A stretch of 64,000 nt of DNA from Neisseria sicca (GCF_003044565.1 NZ_POXG01000002.1:310001-374000), one strand, 5' to 3'; counted from the first letter of the stretch, positions 54,085 through 63,159 are shown. Notes: generated from the letters alone by a model not told the origin. Program-made: numbers and translations.

Positions 54085-54984
54085 ATGACGGCAAATCATC
54101 ACGAAGACACACCAAGCGGGCAACAGCACCCAACCAGCCGCCACAAGCGTCGGCACGAACGTCTGCATGCGCCGCCGTTTTGGCAGGCGGACAGGCCGTA
54201 TCTGCACGAACACCATATTTCCGATGCGCGCTTCCGCAGGCTGGGCTATATCATGGCGATGTTGGCGGGTGCGATTAATGCGGGCGGTTTCTTTGCGTTT
54301 GCACGCTATACGTCACACGTTACCGGCTCGATGTCGCTGCTGGCGGACGCTGTTTATCTGCGTGAATGGATAACGGCGGCAGTGGCTTTAATCAGCGTGT
54401 TGTGTTTTGTGGTCGGTGCGGCGCATTCGGGCTGGGTCGTTTTGTGGACACAGCAGAAGCGGTTTCGCGGCAGCTTCGGTTTTTCCATGTGGCTGGAAGC
54501 GGTTTATCTGCTGATATTCGGTTTGTTCGGGCTGACGACTTCACAATGGAACATCGGGATGGGCAATATGGTTTTCCCGTCTTTAGCTCTGTTTTTATTG
54601 TGTTTCATCATGGGAATGCACAATACGGTGATGACGCTTTTATCAGGTGGCGCTATCCGTTCGACGCATATGACCGGCACGGCTACCGACTTGGGCATCG
54701 AGCTTTCGCGTGCGCTGTATTATTCGAAAAAATATCATCCGCGCCTGCCGCATGTGCATGTGAACAAGCCGAAGATGTGGCTGTTGAACGGTTTGATGTG
54801 GGCATTTCTACTGGGCGGCGTCGTGGGTGCTTGGGGCTACCACAAAATCGGACACCATTTCGCGCTGCCGGTATCGGCAATCTTGTTCATCTTGGGCGCG
54901 GGTTCTGTGGGCTATGATGTGAAAGTGCGCGTGAAATTTGCGCTGGCGGGATGGTATCGGCGGCATCGTGCGAAACAGCGTTAA
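54085..54984 (+). CDS. YoaK/DUF1275 family membrane protein
   Basis: 299 residues with AAAGGGA before the ATG. A long basic cytosolic N-terminus (His/Arg-rich, about 1-55) precedes six or so helices from about 55. Family features: AMLAGAINAGGFFAFARYTSHVTGSMSLLAD and GMHNTVMTLLSGGAIRSTHMTGTATDLGIELSR, the latter being the second conserved repeat. Transport of an unknown small solute is presumed for the family. Confidence 0.8.
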   Translation: MTANHHEDTPSGQQHPTSRHKRRHERLHAPPFWQADRPYLHEHHISDARFRRLGYIMAMLAGAINAGGFFAFARYTSHVTGSMSLLADAVYLREWITAAVALISVLCFVVGAAHSGWVVLWTQQKRFRGSFGFSMWLEAVYLLIFGLFGLTTSQWNIGMGNMVFPSLALFLLCFIMGMHNTVMTLLSGGAIRSTHMTGTATDLGIELSRALYYSKKYHPRLPHVHVNKPKMWLLNGLMWAFLLGGVVGAWGYHKIGHHFALPVSAILFILGAGSVGYDVKVRVKFALAGWYRRHRAKQR

Positions 54985-55290
54985 GGAAAGTGTTGCCGCA
55001 GTAAATCCGTATGCCGCCATAGTCAAATTATCGGCTTTCAGTGAACCAAACCGCTTTTCTTTTACCCAATCAAATAGACAGTCCTGCATGATGACCCTAT
55101 CCAACCCAATCCAATCTATTGTTTGGAATAAAAATACCTTATTCAAATTATCCATTGCGTTATCCCTGAAACGCGCGGGCAATTTTGGATGAACAGAGAT
55201 TGGATTAAGGACAATATAAATCATGGCAGGAGCCATCTCTTCTTCCAACTGATTTTCAGACGACCCCTGCATCGTCGAAAGGACATCTTA

Positions 55291-55971
55291 ATGAAACTCT
55301 TTAAATCCCTTACCGTTGCCGCATTGGCAATTCCTTTGGCTCTGACCGGCTGCGTGACCGACCCTGTAAGCGGACAACGCAACACCAGCAAAACCGCCAT
55401 GTACGGCTTGGGCGGTGCGGCAGTGTGCGGCATCGTCGGCGCACTGACCCACGGCGGCAAAGGCGCGCGCAATTCCGCGTTGGCGTGTGGCGCGATTGGT
55501 GCGGGCGTAGGCGGCTACATGGACTATCAAGAGAAAAAACTGCGCGAAAACCTGAAAAACACCAACATCGAAGTGGAACGCCAAGGCAACCAAATCAAGC
55601 TGGTCATGCCTGAAAACGTTACCTTCGCCACAGGCAGCGCGGCATTGAGCGATCACGCGCGCAACGCTCTGGCGACCGCCTCCGAAACGCTGGTGCAATA
55701 CCCCGACACGACTTTGACGATTAACGGTCATACCGACAACACCGGCAACGATGCCATCAACGAGCCGCTGTCCCGCAACCGTGCACTTGCCGTTGCCGAC
55801 TACCTGCAATCGCGCGGCGTGAACGGCTCGCGCCTGACCACCGCAGGTTACGGTTCGCGTCATCCTATCGCGTCTAACGCGACAGTCGAAGGCCGCGCCC
55901 AAAACCGCCGCGTCGAGATTTTGATCAATCCTGACCAAAACGCCATCAAAGCGGCGCAACAGCAAATGTAA
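55291..55971 (+). CDS. OmpA-family lipoprotein with glycine zipper (YiaD-like)
   Basis: 226 residues from the ATG at 55291, where a lipoprotein signal begins (lipobox LTGC, Cys21). A Gly/Ala-rich zipper (about 35-75, GLGGAAVCGIVGALTHGGKG..GAIGAGVGGYMDY) may insert in the membrane. The OmpA C-terminal peptidoglycan-binding domain follows (about 110-215: FATGSAALSDHAR, INGHTDNTGNDAINEPLSRNRA, NRRVEILI). It resembles YiaD-like proteins that anchor the outer membrane. The 54985-55290 gap upstream shows only an uptake-sequence core. Confidence 0.85.
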   Translation: MKLFKSLTVAALAIPLALTGCVTDPVSGQRNTSKTAMYGLGGAAVCGIVGALTHGGKGARNSALACGAIGAGVGGYMDYQEKKLRENLKNTNIEVERQGNQIKLVMPENVTFATGSAALSDHARNALATASETLVQYPDTTLTINGHTDNTGNDAINEPLSRNRALAVADYLQSRGVNGSRLTTAGYGSRHPIASNATVEGRAQNRRVEILINPDQNAIKAAQQQM

Positions 55972-55994
55972 GCTATCCATCTGAAGATAAAGAC

Positions 55995-56040
55995 AAAAGG
56001 TCGTCTGAAACCTGAAATACGGGTTTCAGACGACCTTTTT
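55995..56040 (+). terminator. Uptake-sequence hairpin terminator of the OmpA lipoprotein
   Basis: AAAAGGTCGTCTGAAACC and GGTTTCAGACGACCTTTTT. Confidence 0.75.
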
Positions 56041-56091
56041 GTTCTTTAGCGGCGTCACATGGGCAAGGCATTCATCCTACTGCCCTTTTTG

Positions 56092-56248
56092 TATAGTGGA
56101 TTAACTTTAAACCAGTACAGCGTTGCCTCGCCTTAGCTCAAAGAGAACGATTCTCTAAGGTGCTGAAGCACCAAGTGAATCGGTTCCGTACTATCTGTAC
56201 TGTCTGCGGCTTCGTCGCCTTGTCCTGATTTAAATTTAATCCACTATA
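56092..56248. repeat. CREE, full length, 157 bp
   Basis: TATAGTGGATTAACTTTAAA ... TTAATCCACTATA with internal block. Its right end supplies the last codons of the small minus-strand frame at 56236. Confidence 0.92.
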
Positions 56249-56430
56249 TAAACAGAAATCCAGAAGCGATTCGGCTTGTTAATTTTTATCGAAAATTCAG
56301 CGTTATTGAGAAACGTTTTTCCCACTTTCTTCGGCATGACAGAAACCGAATATTTTTCATTTCCATCCCCTATTACCACACCGCCCGCCACGTTCCCCCA
56401 TTCCCGATATTCGCCATAAAACTTGCGCAT
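56236..56430 (-). pseudogene. Possible gene remnant truncated by a CREE
   Basis: A 64-codon frame (MRKFYGEYREWGNVAGGVV... [12 protein letters not shown]) whose last few residues and stop fall inside the CREE, as if the insertion cut a longer gene. It has no recognised family and no clear ribosome-binding site; it could equally be chance. Confidence 0.3.
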
Positions 56431-56449
56431 TCCTCAAAATTACAATATA

Positions 56450-56468
56450 AATAGAAACGATTATTATT
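56450..56468 (+). promoter_or_regulatory. Possible Fur box of the haem receptor gene
   Basis: AATAGAAACGATTATTATT, 11 of 19 positions to the Fur consensus by eye, 20 bp before the ATG. Weak but suitably placed. Confidence 0.35.
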
Positions 56469-56487
56469 TGATTTACAGGTACGCTTC

Positions 56488-58692
56488 ATGAAACAAAAGG
56501 CAGTCGTTTGCGCTTTAAGCGCATTGTTTTCCCAACATTATTTGTATGCGGCGGACGTTCAGCCTGCCCAGCAAGTAGAGCTGGCGCCCGTGCTTGTTAC
56601 CGCCGACCGCAACGCGCAAACGTTGGACAAAGCCGCGCCGAATGTGTCGGTTATCGGGCGTAAGACCTTAAACCAAGCGTCGGCGCAGAATTTGGACGAC
56701 ATGGTTTTGTACGAACCCGGCGTCAGTGTGCCGTCTGATAACAACCGCCGCGGCCATGCGGGCATCAATATCCGCGGCATAGACGGCAACCGCATCCTGA
56801 TGATGGTGGACGGCGTGCGCATTCCCGAGTCCTACGCGGGCGGCGGTTCCAACGGCGCGATTTCGGGACGCGATATGGTCGAAAGCGACACGCTCAAGCA
56901 GGTCGATATTGTCAAAGGCCCTTATTCCGCGCTCTACGGCAGCGATGCACTCGGCGGCGTGGTGAACATGGTCACGCTCTCGCCGCGTGATTTTGTCGAT
57001 GCGGACAACCGCGGGCATTTCGGTTTGAAACACGGCTACCGCAGCCGCGACCGCAGCCACAGCGTAACGGCGACAGCCGCCGGTTTCCATGAAAACGCCG
57101 AAGGCCTGCTGATGCTGACGCGCCGCCAAGGACACGAAACGAAAAACATGGGCGGCGACAAAAGCTACTCGACTTCGCGTACCGCCACCAATCCGCAGAA
57201 AAACAATGCCTACAATATTTTGGCGAAAGGCAGTATCGGCAACGAACGCCACCGTTTTGAAACCTTGTACGAACAGTATTACCACGCCAACGACACCGTG
57301 TTGGCAAACGGCTTGGGTTCGCAATCGCGCGGGCCGGTAACGGTGGCGACTTCGGAAAGCAACGCCCGCGACCGCATCCGCCGCCAACGCATTGAAGCGG
57401 GCTACCGCTACACCGACGAGGGTCGTCTGAAAGAAGCGAACCTGACCGCCTATCAGCAAAAACTGCGCACGGAAGACGATGCCGTCGATGTCAGCATTAC
57501 CCGCATGGGCGCGCGCCAACTGGGCAACTCGACCCGCTATTCCGATTACGGTTTCGAACAAGTCATACGCGGTCTGACCGGACGCGGCGTATGGGAATTT
57601 GACGGCGCGGTCAAACAAACCGTCGTTGCCGGAGCCGAATACAAACATACGGAAACCGCCCGTCCGCGCGACAGCCTGACCGTGGACAACCTGACCGGCG
57701 CCGTCAGCAAAACCTATGCGGGCAGCACCTATCCGAACAAAACCTTCCCCGACAGCAAACGCAAAACCCTCAGCCTGTACGCACAAGACAGCCTGACCTT
57801 CGGCAACGGCATCGTCCTGACCCCTGCCCTGCGTTACGAGAAAGACAAACTGAATACCGAAACCGACCAAGCCTATCTCAACGCCAACCCCGACGGCACG
57901 GCAACCCGCTTCAACGATTCCGCGCTCACGCCCAGCCTGCGCCTGAGTGTTCCGATGGGCGAGCAGTTCACCGGTTTTGCCACTTATTCACAAGGCTTCC
58001 GCACGCCGCCGTTTGACAGCGCGACCATGGCGTTTGCCAACACGACCTACGGCTATGCCGTCATCCCGAATGCGAATCTCAAATCCGAACGCTCCAACAG
58101 CTTCGAATTGGGCATGAAGTTCAAAAACGAACGCGCCCGCGCGCAAGTTACCGCGTTCTACAACCGTTACCGAAACTTCATCGACCGCACCGAAGTCGGC
58201 ACTGCCTCCATAGGCGGCCGCCCGATTATCCAGTACCAATATCAAAATCTGGATAGGGTCAAAACCTACGGTGCCGAAGCCTCCGCCGCCTACAAATTCC
58301 TGCCGGGCTGGCAAGTCTCCGGCAGCATCGCGTGGATGCGCGGCAAGCAGCAAGACGGCACGCCGCTGGATTCCGCCTACCCGCTCAACGGCGTTTTGGG
58401 CGTGGACTACGCGCAAGAAAAATGGGGCGTCGATACCAAACTGCGCTGGTCGAAAAAACACAGCCGCGTCAGCAGCGACAGCGTTTTCCAAACGCCGGGA
58501 TACGGCGTATGGGATGTCGGCGCGTGGTACAAGCCGTCTAAAAACGTCGAAATCGGCGCGAACATTTACAACATCGGCAACAAAAAATACTGGCAACACG
58601 CAGACGTCGCCGGCATGAGCCGCTCAAGCGTGATGGATTTGTACACCGAAACCGGACGCAATTTCGCCGCCCGCGTGCAGCTTAAGTTTTAA
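56488..58692 (+). CDS. TonB-dependent haemoglobin/haem-type receptor
   Basis: 734 residues. Signal peptide (about 1-21), TonB-box-like LAPVLVTADR, plug (about 45-170: INIRGIDGNRILMMVDGVRIPESYAGGG, VDIVKGPYSALYGSDALGGVVNMVT) and barrel ending FAARVQLKF with the expected C-terminal Phe. FATYSQGFRTPPFDSATMAFANTTYGYAVIPNANLKSERSNSFELGMK is the pattern of the haemoglobin/transferrin/lactoferrin receptor subfamily, in which FRAP/NPNL-type motifs interact with haem proteins; here FRTP replaces FRAP. Its neighbour is a haem-processing gene, favouring haem as cargo. An uptake sequence lies in the frame. Confidence 0.86.
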   Translation: MKQKAVVCALSALFSQHYLYAADVQPAQQVELAPVLVTADRNAQTLDKAAPNVSVIGRKTLNQASAQNLDDMVLYEPGVSVPSDNNRRGHAGINIRGIDGNRILMMVDGVRIPESYAGGGSNGAISGRDMVESDTLKQVDIVKGPYSALYGSDALGGVVNMVTLSPRDFVDADNRGHFGLKHGYRSRDRSHSVTATAAGFHENAEGLLMLTRRQGHETKNMGGDKSYSTSRTATNPQKNNAYNILAKGSIGNERHRFETLYEQYYHANDTVLANGLGSQSRGPVTVATSESNARDRIRRQRIEAGYRYTDEGRLKEANLTAYQQKLRTEDDAVDVSITRMGARQLGNSTRYSDYGFEQVIRGLTGRGVWEFDGAVKQTVVAGAEYKHTETARPRDSLTVDNLTGAVSKTYAGSTYPNKTFPDSKRKTLSLYAQDSLTFGNGIVLTPALRYEKDKLNTETDQAYLNANPDGTATRFNDSALTPSLRLSVPMGEQFTGFATYSQGFRTPPFDSATMAFANTTYGYAVIPNANLKSERSNSFELGMKFKNERARAQVTAFYNRYRNFIDRTEVGTASIGGRPIIQYQYQNLDRVKTYGAEASAAYKFLPGWQVSGSIAWMRGKQQDGTPLDSAYPLNGVLGVDYAQEKWGVDTKLRWSKKHSRVSSDSVFQTPGYGVWDVGAWYKPSKNVEIGANIYNIGNKKYWQHADVAGMSRSSVMDLYTETGRNFAARVQLKF

Positions 58693-58703
58693 CATGAACC
58701 CAA

Positions 58704-58773
58704 GAGGTCGTCTGAAAACAAGCCATGAGTTGAATGCTTCATTACTAAGGCTAAAGATTTTTCAGACGACCTC
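58704..58773 (+). terminator. Widely spaced uptake-sequence pair after the haem receptor
   Basis: AGAGGTCGTCTGAAAA and TTTTTCAGACGACCTC, about 35 bases apart. Confidence 0.45.
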
Positions 58774-58805
58774 AAGCCATCCCGCACAATACCGAACTCA
58801 AAATT

Positions 58806-58912
58806 TATAGTGGATTAACTTTAAACCAGTACGGCGTTGCCTCGCCTTGCCGTACTATCTGTACTGTCTGCGGCTTCGTCGCCTTGTCCTGATTTAAATT
58901 TAATCCACTATA
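58806..58912. repeat. CREE, short form, 107 bp
   Basis: TATAGTGGATTAACTTTAAA ... TTAATCCACTATA between the haem receptor and the HutW-HutX gene. Confidence 0.92.
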
Positions 58913-58996
58913 GTCAGTTACCGATATTTTTCATGTTCTGTTTCCCCACGTCATCGCCCTTGACACTATCGATTGCTAGTGATTTAATTTTCAAAT

Positions 58997-59015
58997 CTGA
59001 TTAATAATCATTTTT
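58997..59015 (+). promoter_or_regulatory. Possible Fur box of the hutW-hutX gene
   Basis: CTGATTAATAATCATTTTT matches the Fur consensus at 12 of 19 positions by eye, including nine in a row (ATAATCATT). It ends 8 bp before the ATG. Confidence 0.45.
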
Positions 59016-59023
59016 AATCAACT

Positions 59024-60844
59024 ATGGAACAGCAGATTGTTTGGACACCGCGCCAATCCGCGCCCAAAGCCTTTCCCGAACGGCAGGCGTTGATGCCGAT
59101 ATGGGGCGGCATACCGATTCCTCGTCCGCAATGGCAAAATATTTGGCGGCAGAAGCTCCCCCATGCCGCCGATTCCGACGCGCTCGCCTATCTGCACATT
59201 CCCTTCTGCGCCAACCACTGCGTGTTCTGCGGCTTCTACCGCAACGCGTGGAAAGAGAGTTACAGCAGCGTTTACACCGACAAAATCATCGAAGAAATGG
59301 CGGCGGAATCCGAAATCCGCCAAGGCAACGGTAAAATCCGCGCCGTCTATTTCGGCGGCGGCACGCCCACTGCGCTGCAAACCCCGGACCTCGCCAGACT
59401 CATCCGCGCCTGTTACCAATACCTGCCGATTGCTGACGACTGCGAGTTCACCATCGAAGGCCGCATGAGCCATTTCGACATCGAAAAAGCCCAAGCCTGC
59501 ATCGAAGCGGGCGCCAACCGCATTTCCATCGGCGTGCAAACCTTCGACACCGCCATCCGCCGCCGCCTCGGTCGCAAACACGGCGGCGACGAAGCCTTTG
59601 CCTATCTGGAAAAACTATGTGAAATCAATGCCGTCATCGTTGTCGATTTGATGTTCGGCCTGCCCAACCAAACCGACGCCGTTTGGCAAAACGACCTCGA
59701 ACGCGCCACCGCCCTGCCTTTGTCCGGACTCGACACCTACGCCTTCAACCTCTATCCCATGCTGCCTATCAACCGCATGGTGGAGAAAGGCGCATTTCCC
59801 GCCCCGCCCGGTTTCGACGTTCAGGCAGACCAATACGCCTACGCCGTCGAAACGCTGGCGCAAAAAGGCTGGAACCAAGTCAGCAACAGCCATTTCGCCT
59901 ATCCCGGCCGCGGCGAACGCAATCGCTACAACACCTTGGTCAAATCCAATATCCCCTGCTGGGCGTTCGGCTCCGGCGCAGGCGGCAACCTCGGCGGCTT
60001 CAGCTATCAGGTGCAGGGCGATTTGGACAGCTACCTCGCCACCCCGAAAGGCGAAAAAAACATCGCCTTCATGAGCGGTCACAGCCCGAACAAAACCCTG
60101 CTCGGACAAGTGCAGCACGACATGGAAACAGGTCGTCTGAATCCCTCGCTGTTTGATGGCAACGCCGCCGCGCAGAAACTGATTGCCCAATGGCAGGCAA
60201 TGCAACTCTTTGAAGAAAAAGGTTCAGACGGCCTCATCCGCCTGAACACCAGCGGCCGCTACTGGTCGCCCACCCTTATCCGTAAACTCATGCTCACCCT
60301 TCCGACCCAAGAAAAGGATCAAACCATGCAAAAACTTTCATCCGAACAACAAATCATGTTGCGCCAATCATTGGAAAAAAATCCCGGCCAAGTGCTCGAA
60401 ATGCTCGCCGCGCAAAACCAATGCAGCTTTGAAGACGTCATCCGCTGCCTGCCCGAAAACTGCATCCGCCAAACCGAAGGCAGCCGCATCGTCGAAATCC
60501 TCCAAGCCGTCGCCGCTTGGGACGAAGCCGTCACCTTCATCGCCCACACCCCCGACGCCATCGTTGAAGTTACCGGCAAACTGCCCGGCGGCAAAGTCGG
60601 CCGCGGCTTCTACAATTTCGACCATCCCGAAACCGACGGCGGCGTACACGGTCATATCTATTACGAAAACTGCGCCGCCATCTACCTTTTAGAACGCCCG
60701 TTTATGGGCAAAGATACCTGCTCACTCAACTTCATCAACCGCAACGGTGGCGCCATGTTCAAAATCTTCGTCGGCCGCGACGAAGCAGGCGAACTCAAAC
60801 AACACCAAATCGAAGCCATGAGAAAACTGTTCGAGGCAGCTTAA
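59024..60844 (+). CDS. HutW-HutX fusion: radical-SAM haem-degrading methyltransferase plus haem carrier
   Basis: 606 residues. Residues 1-430 match the HutW/ChuW class: CANHCVFC gives the CxxxCxxC cluster ligands Cys62, Cys66, Cys69; VYFGGGTPTAL, ANRISIGVQTFDTAIRRRLGRKHGG and YAFNLYPMLPINRMVEKGAFP are HemN-like/HutW features. ChuW opens the haem ring without oxygen and yields anaerobilin. Residues from Met435 (MQKLSSEQQIML) are a whole HutX/ChuX carrier domain (LPGGKVGRGFYNFDHPETDGGVHGHIYYENCAAIYLLERPFMGKDTCSLNFINRNG). In most bacteria these are separate genes. An AAGGA site (60314-60318) stands 7 bases before the Met435 codon, so free HutX may also be made. Confidence 0.9.
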   Translation: MEQQIVWTPRQSAPKAFPERQALMPIWGGIPIPRPQWQNIWRQKLPHAADSDALAYLHIPFCANHCVFCGFYRNAWKESYSSVYTDKIIEEMAAESEIRQGNGKIRAVYFGGGTPTALQTPDLARLIRACYQYLPIADDCEFTIEGRMSHFDIEKAQACIEAGANRISIGVQTFDTAIRRRLGRKHGGDEAFAYLEKLCEINAVIVVDLMFGLPNQTDAVWQNDLERATALPLSGLDTYAFNLYPMLPINRMVEKGAFPAPPGFDVQADQYAYAVETLAQKGWNQVSNSHFAYPGRGERNRYNTLVKSNIPCWAFGSGAGGNLGGFSYQVQGDLDSYLATPKGEKNIAFMSGHSPNKTLLGQVQHDMETGRLNPSLFDGNAAAQKLIAQWQAMQLFEEKGSDGLIRLNTSGRYWSPTLIRKLMLTLPTQEKDQTMQKLSSEQQIMLRQSLEKNPGQVLEMLAAQNQCSFEDVIRCLPENCIRQTEGSRIVEILQAVAAWDEAVTFIAHTPDAIVEVTGKLPGGKVGRGFYNFDHPETDGGVHGHIYYENCAAIYLLERPFMGKDTCSLNFINRNGGAMFKIFVGRDEAGELKQHQIEAMRKLFEAA

Positions 60845-60989
60845 ACAGGTTTCAGACGACCTTTGCCCGAAACCGATAGAAATTGCCGCATTCCTGCACA
60901 AACGAAACCATCTTTCGGCATCGTAAATAGCCGATGAAATTCGACAGGCTGCCTGCAAGATTGGCGTTTGCTCCAAAGTAAGCTTGCGC

Positions 60990-61640
60990 TTACCGCCCTC
61001 TCCCTAACCCTCTCCCACGGGGAGAGGGGATAGATTTGCTGACAAATTCCAAGTGGCAGAGAATCCAAAAATGGTTGAATTTCAGTATCCTCAATTCCCT
61101 CTCCCCGTGGGAGAGGGTTAGGGAGAGGGCAAAGCACGAACAGGCAAGTCAATTCCGCGGGCAAAACCCACGCTACGACTGCCCCCATTTTTGGCTTCTC
61201 TGCCACTTGGAGTTTCCCTGTCAACCCATCCCCTCTCCCCGTGGGAGAGGGCTAGGGAGAGGGCAAAGCACGAACAGGCAAGTCAATTCCGCGGGCCAAG
61301 CCCATGCTACGGCAGTTGTCATAAAACCCGCTTTGCCTGTTTTTCAGACGACCTCCCCCGCCGCAAAAGAAAACTGAAAAGAAGTAGCGTGGGCTATGCC
61401 CACGACAGCACAACATCAAACACAAAAAGGTCGTCTAAAAGAGCAGTATCAATGAAGTTAAAACGAATACAGCGAGTTTCGTTAAAAACAAATACAGATT
61501 TCAGACGACCGTTGGAGCAAAATCGCGGGCATAGCCTACGCTACAACTGAACCATTTTTGGCTTCTCTGCCACTTTTAGCTTCCCTGTCAACCCATCCCC
61601 TCTCCCAGTGGGAGAGGGCAAAGAACGAACCGTGCAGAGT
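60990..61640. repeat. Mosaic of palindromic repeats
   Basis: Four copies of a CCCTCTCCC..GGGAGAGGG palindrome start near 61008, 61097, 61231 and 61597; two share a downstream segment (GGGCAAAGCACGAACAGGCA and onward, at about 61137 and 61263). A second unit (CGTGGGCTATGCCCACGA plus CACAACATCAAACACAA) occurs near 61388 and again at 61837. Short frames in this stretch are produced by the repeats and are not genes. Confidence 0.8.
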
Positions 61641-61676
61641 ACGCTTTGGGATTTCAGTTTCACAATAGTCGGAACG

Positions 61677-61833
61677 TATAGTGGATTAAATTTAAATCAG
61701 GACAAGGCGACGAAGCCGCAGACAGTACAGATAGTATGGAACCGATTCACTTGGTGCTTCAGCACCTTAGAGAATCGTTCTCTTTGAGCTAAGGCGAGGC
61801 AACGCCGTACTGGTTTAAAGTTAATCCACTATA
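61677..61833. repeat. CREE, full length, 157 bp
   Basis: TATAGTGGATTAAATTTAAA ... GTTAATCCACTATA with internal block, inserted within the repeat mosaic; a CGTGGGCTATGCCCACG-type unit touches its right end. Confidence 0.92.
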
Positions 61834-61927
61834 GTGTGGGCTATGCCCACGACCGCACAACATCAAACACAACAAGTCGTCTGAAAATCAACCAGCCTAC
61901 CCCAAACCATCCAACAAAGGAGACCCC

Positions 61928-62548
61928 ATGCAACTCATCTTCGGTGCCAACGGCTCGTCCGGCCGCGCGTTCATCAGCACACTCACCCATCCCGCCGACA
62001 CCGTTGCCGTATTAAGAAAGCCGCCTGAAGATTCGTTCTTCAGCGAACACCGCATTCAGACGACCGTAGCCGACGCGCTCGATGCCGACGCGCTCGACAA
62101 AGTGTTCGCACAATACCGCCCCGACAGCGTCATCAGCTTCGTCGGCGGCAAAAACGAACAAGGCATACGCAGCGACGCATTGGGCAACATCAACATCATC
62201 GCCGCCGTCCAAGCCGCCAACCCGCAAGCCCGTTTCATCCTGATTACCAGCATGGGCTGCGGCGAACAATGGGACATGATGAGCGAACCCTTCAAACAAG
62301 CCCTCGGCGAAGCCGTCCGCGCCAAAACCGAAGCCGAAATCTACCTCAAACAAAGCAGTTTGAACTGGACCATCCTCCGCCCCTGCGGATTGGACAACAG
62401 CGAAGACAACCGCCACATCCTAACCGACCACCCCGACGGCATCCCTAAAAATTACATGAGCCGAAACGGACTTGCTACCGCCGTCGCCACCGTCCTGCAA
62501 GACCCCGACAGCATCGGTAAGGTTTACACCGTCGGCGCAGGCAGTTAA
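61928..62548 (+). CDS. NAD(P)-binding atypical short-chain dehydrogenase (NmrA/YwnB-like)
   Basis: 206 residues with AAAGGAGA before the ATG. N-terminal Rossmann motif FGANGSSGRAFISTL (about 4-18); later ISFVGGKNE, FILITSMGCGEQW and SLNWTILRPCGLDN are the pattern of NAD(P)H-binding epimerase-like proteins. No catalytic YxxxK is seen, so it may reduce an unknown substrate in another way or act as a sensor. Confidence 0.8.
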   Translation: MQLIFGANGSSGRAFISTLTHPADTVAVLRKPPEDSFFSEHRIQTTVADALDADALDKVFAQYRPDSVISFVGGKNEQGIRSDALGNINIIAAVQAANPQARFILITSMGCGEQWDMMSEPFKQALGEAVRAKTEAEIYLKQSSLNWTILRPCGLDNSEDNRHILTDHPDGIPKNYMSRNGLATAVATVLQDPDSIGKVYTVGAGS

Positions 62549-62566
62549 CACCGCGCCCATAGTCAA

Positions 62567-62601
62567 GCAGGTCGTCTGAAACGGTTTCAGACGACCTGCT
62601 T
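62567..62601 (+). terminator. Uptake-sequence hairpin terminator
   Basis: GCAGGTCGTCTGAAAC and GTTTCAGACGACCTGC with almost no loop. Confidence 0.7.
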
Positions 62602-62721
62602 CCTATTATCGACAATCAGCGCGGCATCCATTCATCCACTTAAAAAACCATTCCCAAACCCCGCTTTCAGACGACCTCCCGCCTTGTGTTATGATAATGG
62701 CTCTTCACACAAAGGTATTTT

Positions 62722-63159
62722 ATGGACAAACCCGTCTATCTCTACACCGACGGCGCATGCAAAGGCAATCCCGGTGCCGGCGGCTGGGGCGTGTTCATGC
62801 GTTACGGCGCACATGAAAAAGAACTGTTCGGCGGCGAAGCGGAAACCACCAACAACCGCATGGAGCTGACCGCCGTCATCGAAGGCCTGAAATCCCTAAA
62901 ACGCCGCTGCCAAGTCATCATCTGCACCGACTCGCAATACGTCAAAAACGGCATGGAAAGCTGGATACACGGTTGGAAAAAAAACGGCTGGAAAACCGCC
63001 GCCAAAAAACCGGTTAAAAACGACGATTTATGGAAAGAGCTGGATAGTTTGGTTCAACAACACGAAGTCCACTGGACTTGGGTAAAAGGCCATGCCGGAC
63101 ACCCTGAAAACGAAAAAGCCGACGAGCTCGCCAACCGAGGCGCGGCAAAATTTTTATAA
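62722..63159 (+). CDS. rnhA: Ribonuclease HI RnhA
   Basis: 145 residues. It cuts RNA in RNA-DNA hybrids. All four acidic residues are present: Asp10 ([11 protein letters not shown]), Glu48 ([13 protein letters not shown]), Asp70 ([10 protein letters not shown]) and Asp134 ([12 protein letters not shown]), as is His124 (KGHAGHPEN). AAAGG precedes the ATG. Followed after 10 bp by a membrane-protein gene. Confidence 0.97.
   Translation: MDKPVYLYTDGACKGNPGAGGWGVFMRYGAHEKELFGGEAETTNNRMELTAVIEGLKSLKRRCQVIICTDSQYVKNGMESWIHGWKKNGWKTAAKKPVKNDDLWKELDSLVQQHEVHWTWVKGHAGHPENEKADELANRGAAKFL

Noticed and set aside
56668..57870. 400-codon minus-strand frame opposite the haem receptor
   Set aside because: Antisense shadow; no signal, motif or ribosome-binding site.
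61036..61550. Short frames within the repeat mosaic (up to 119 codons)
   Set aside because: They are made by the palindromic repeats; the translations repeat themselves and contain no domain.
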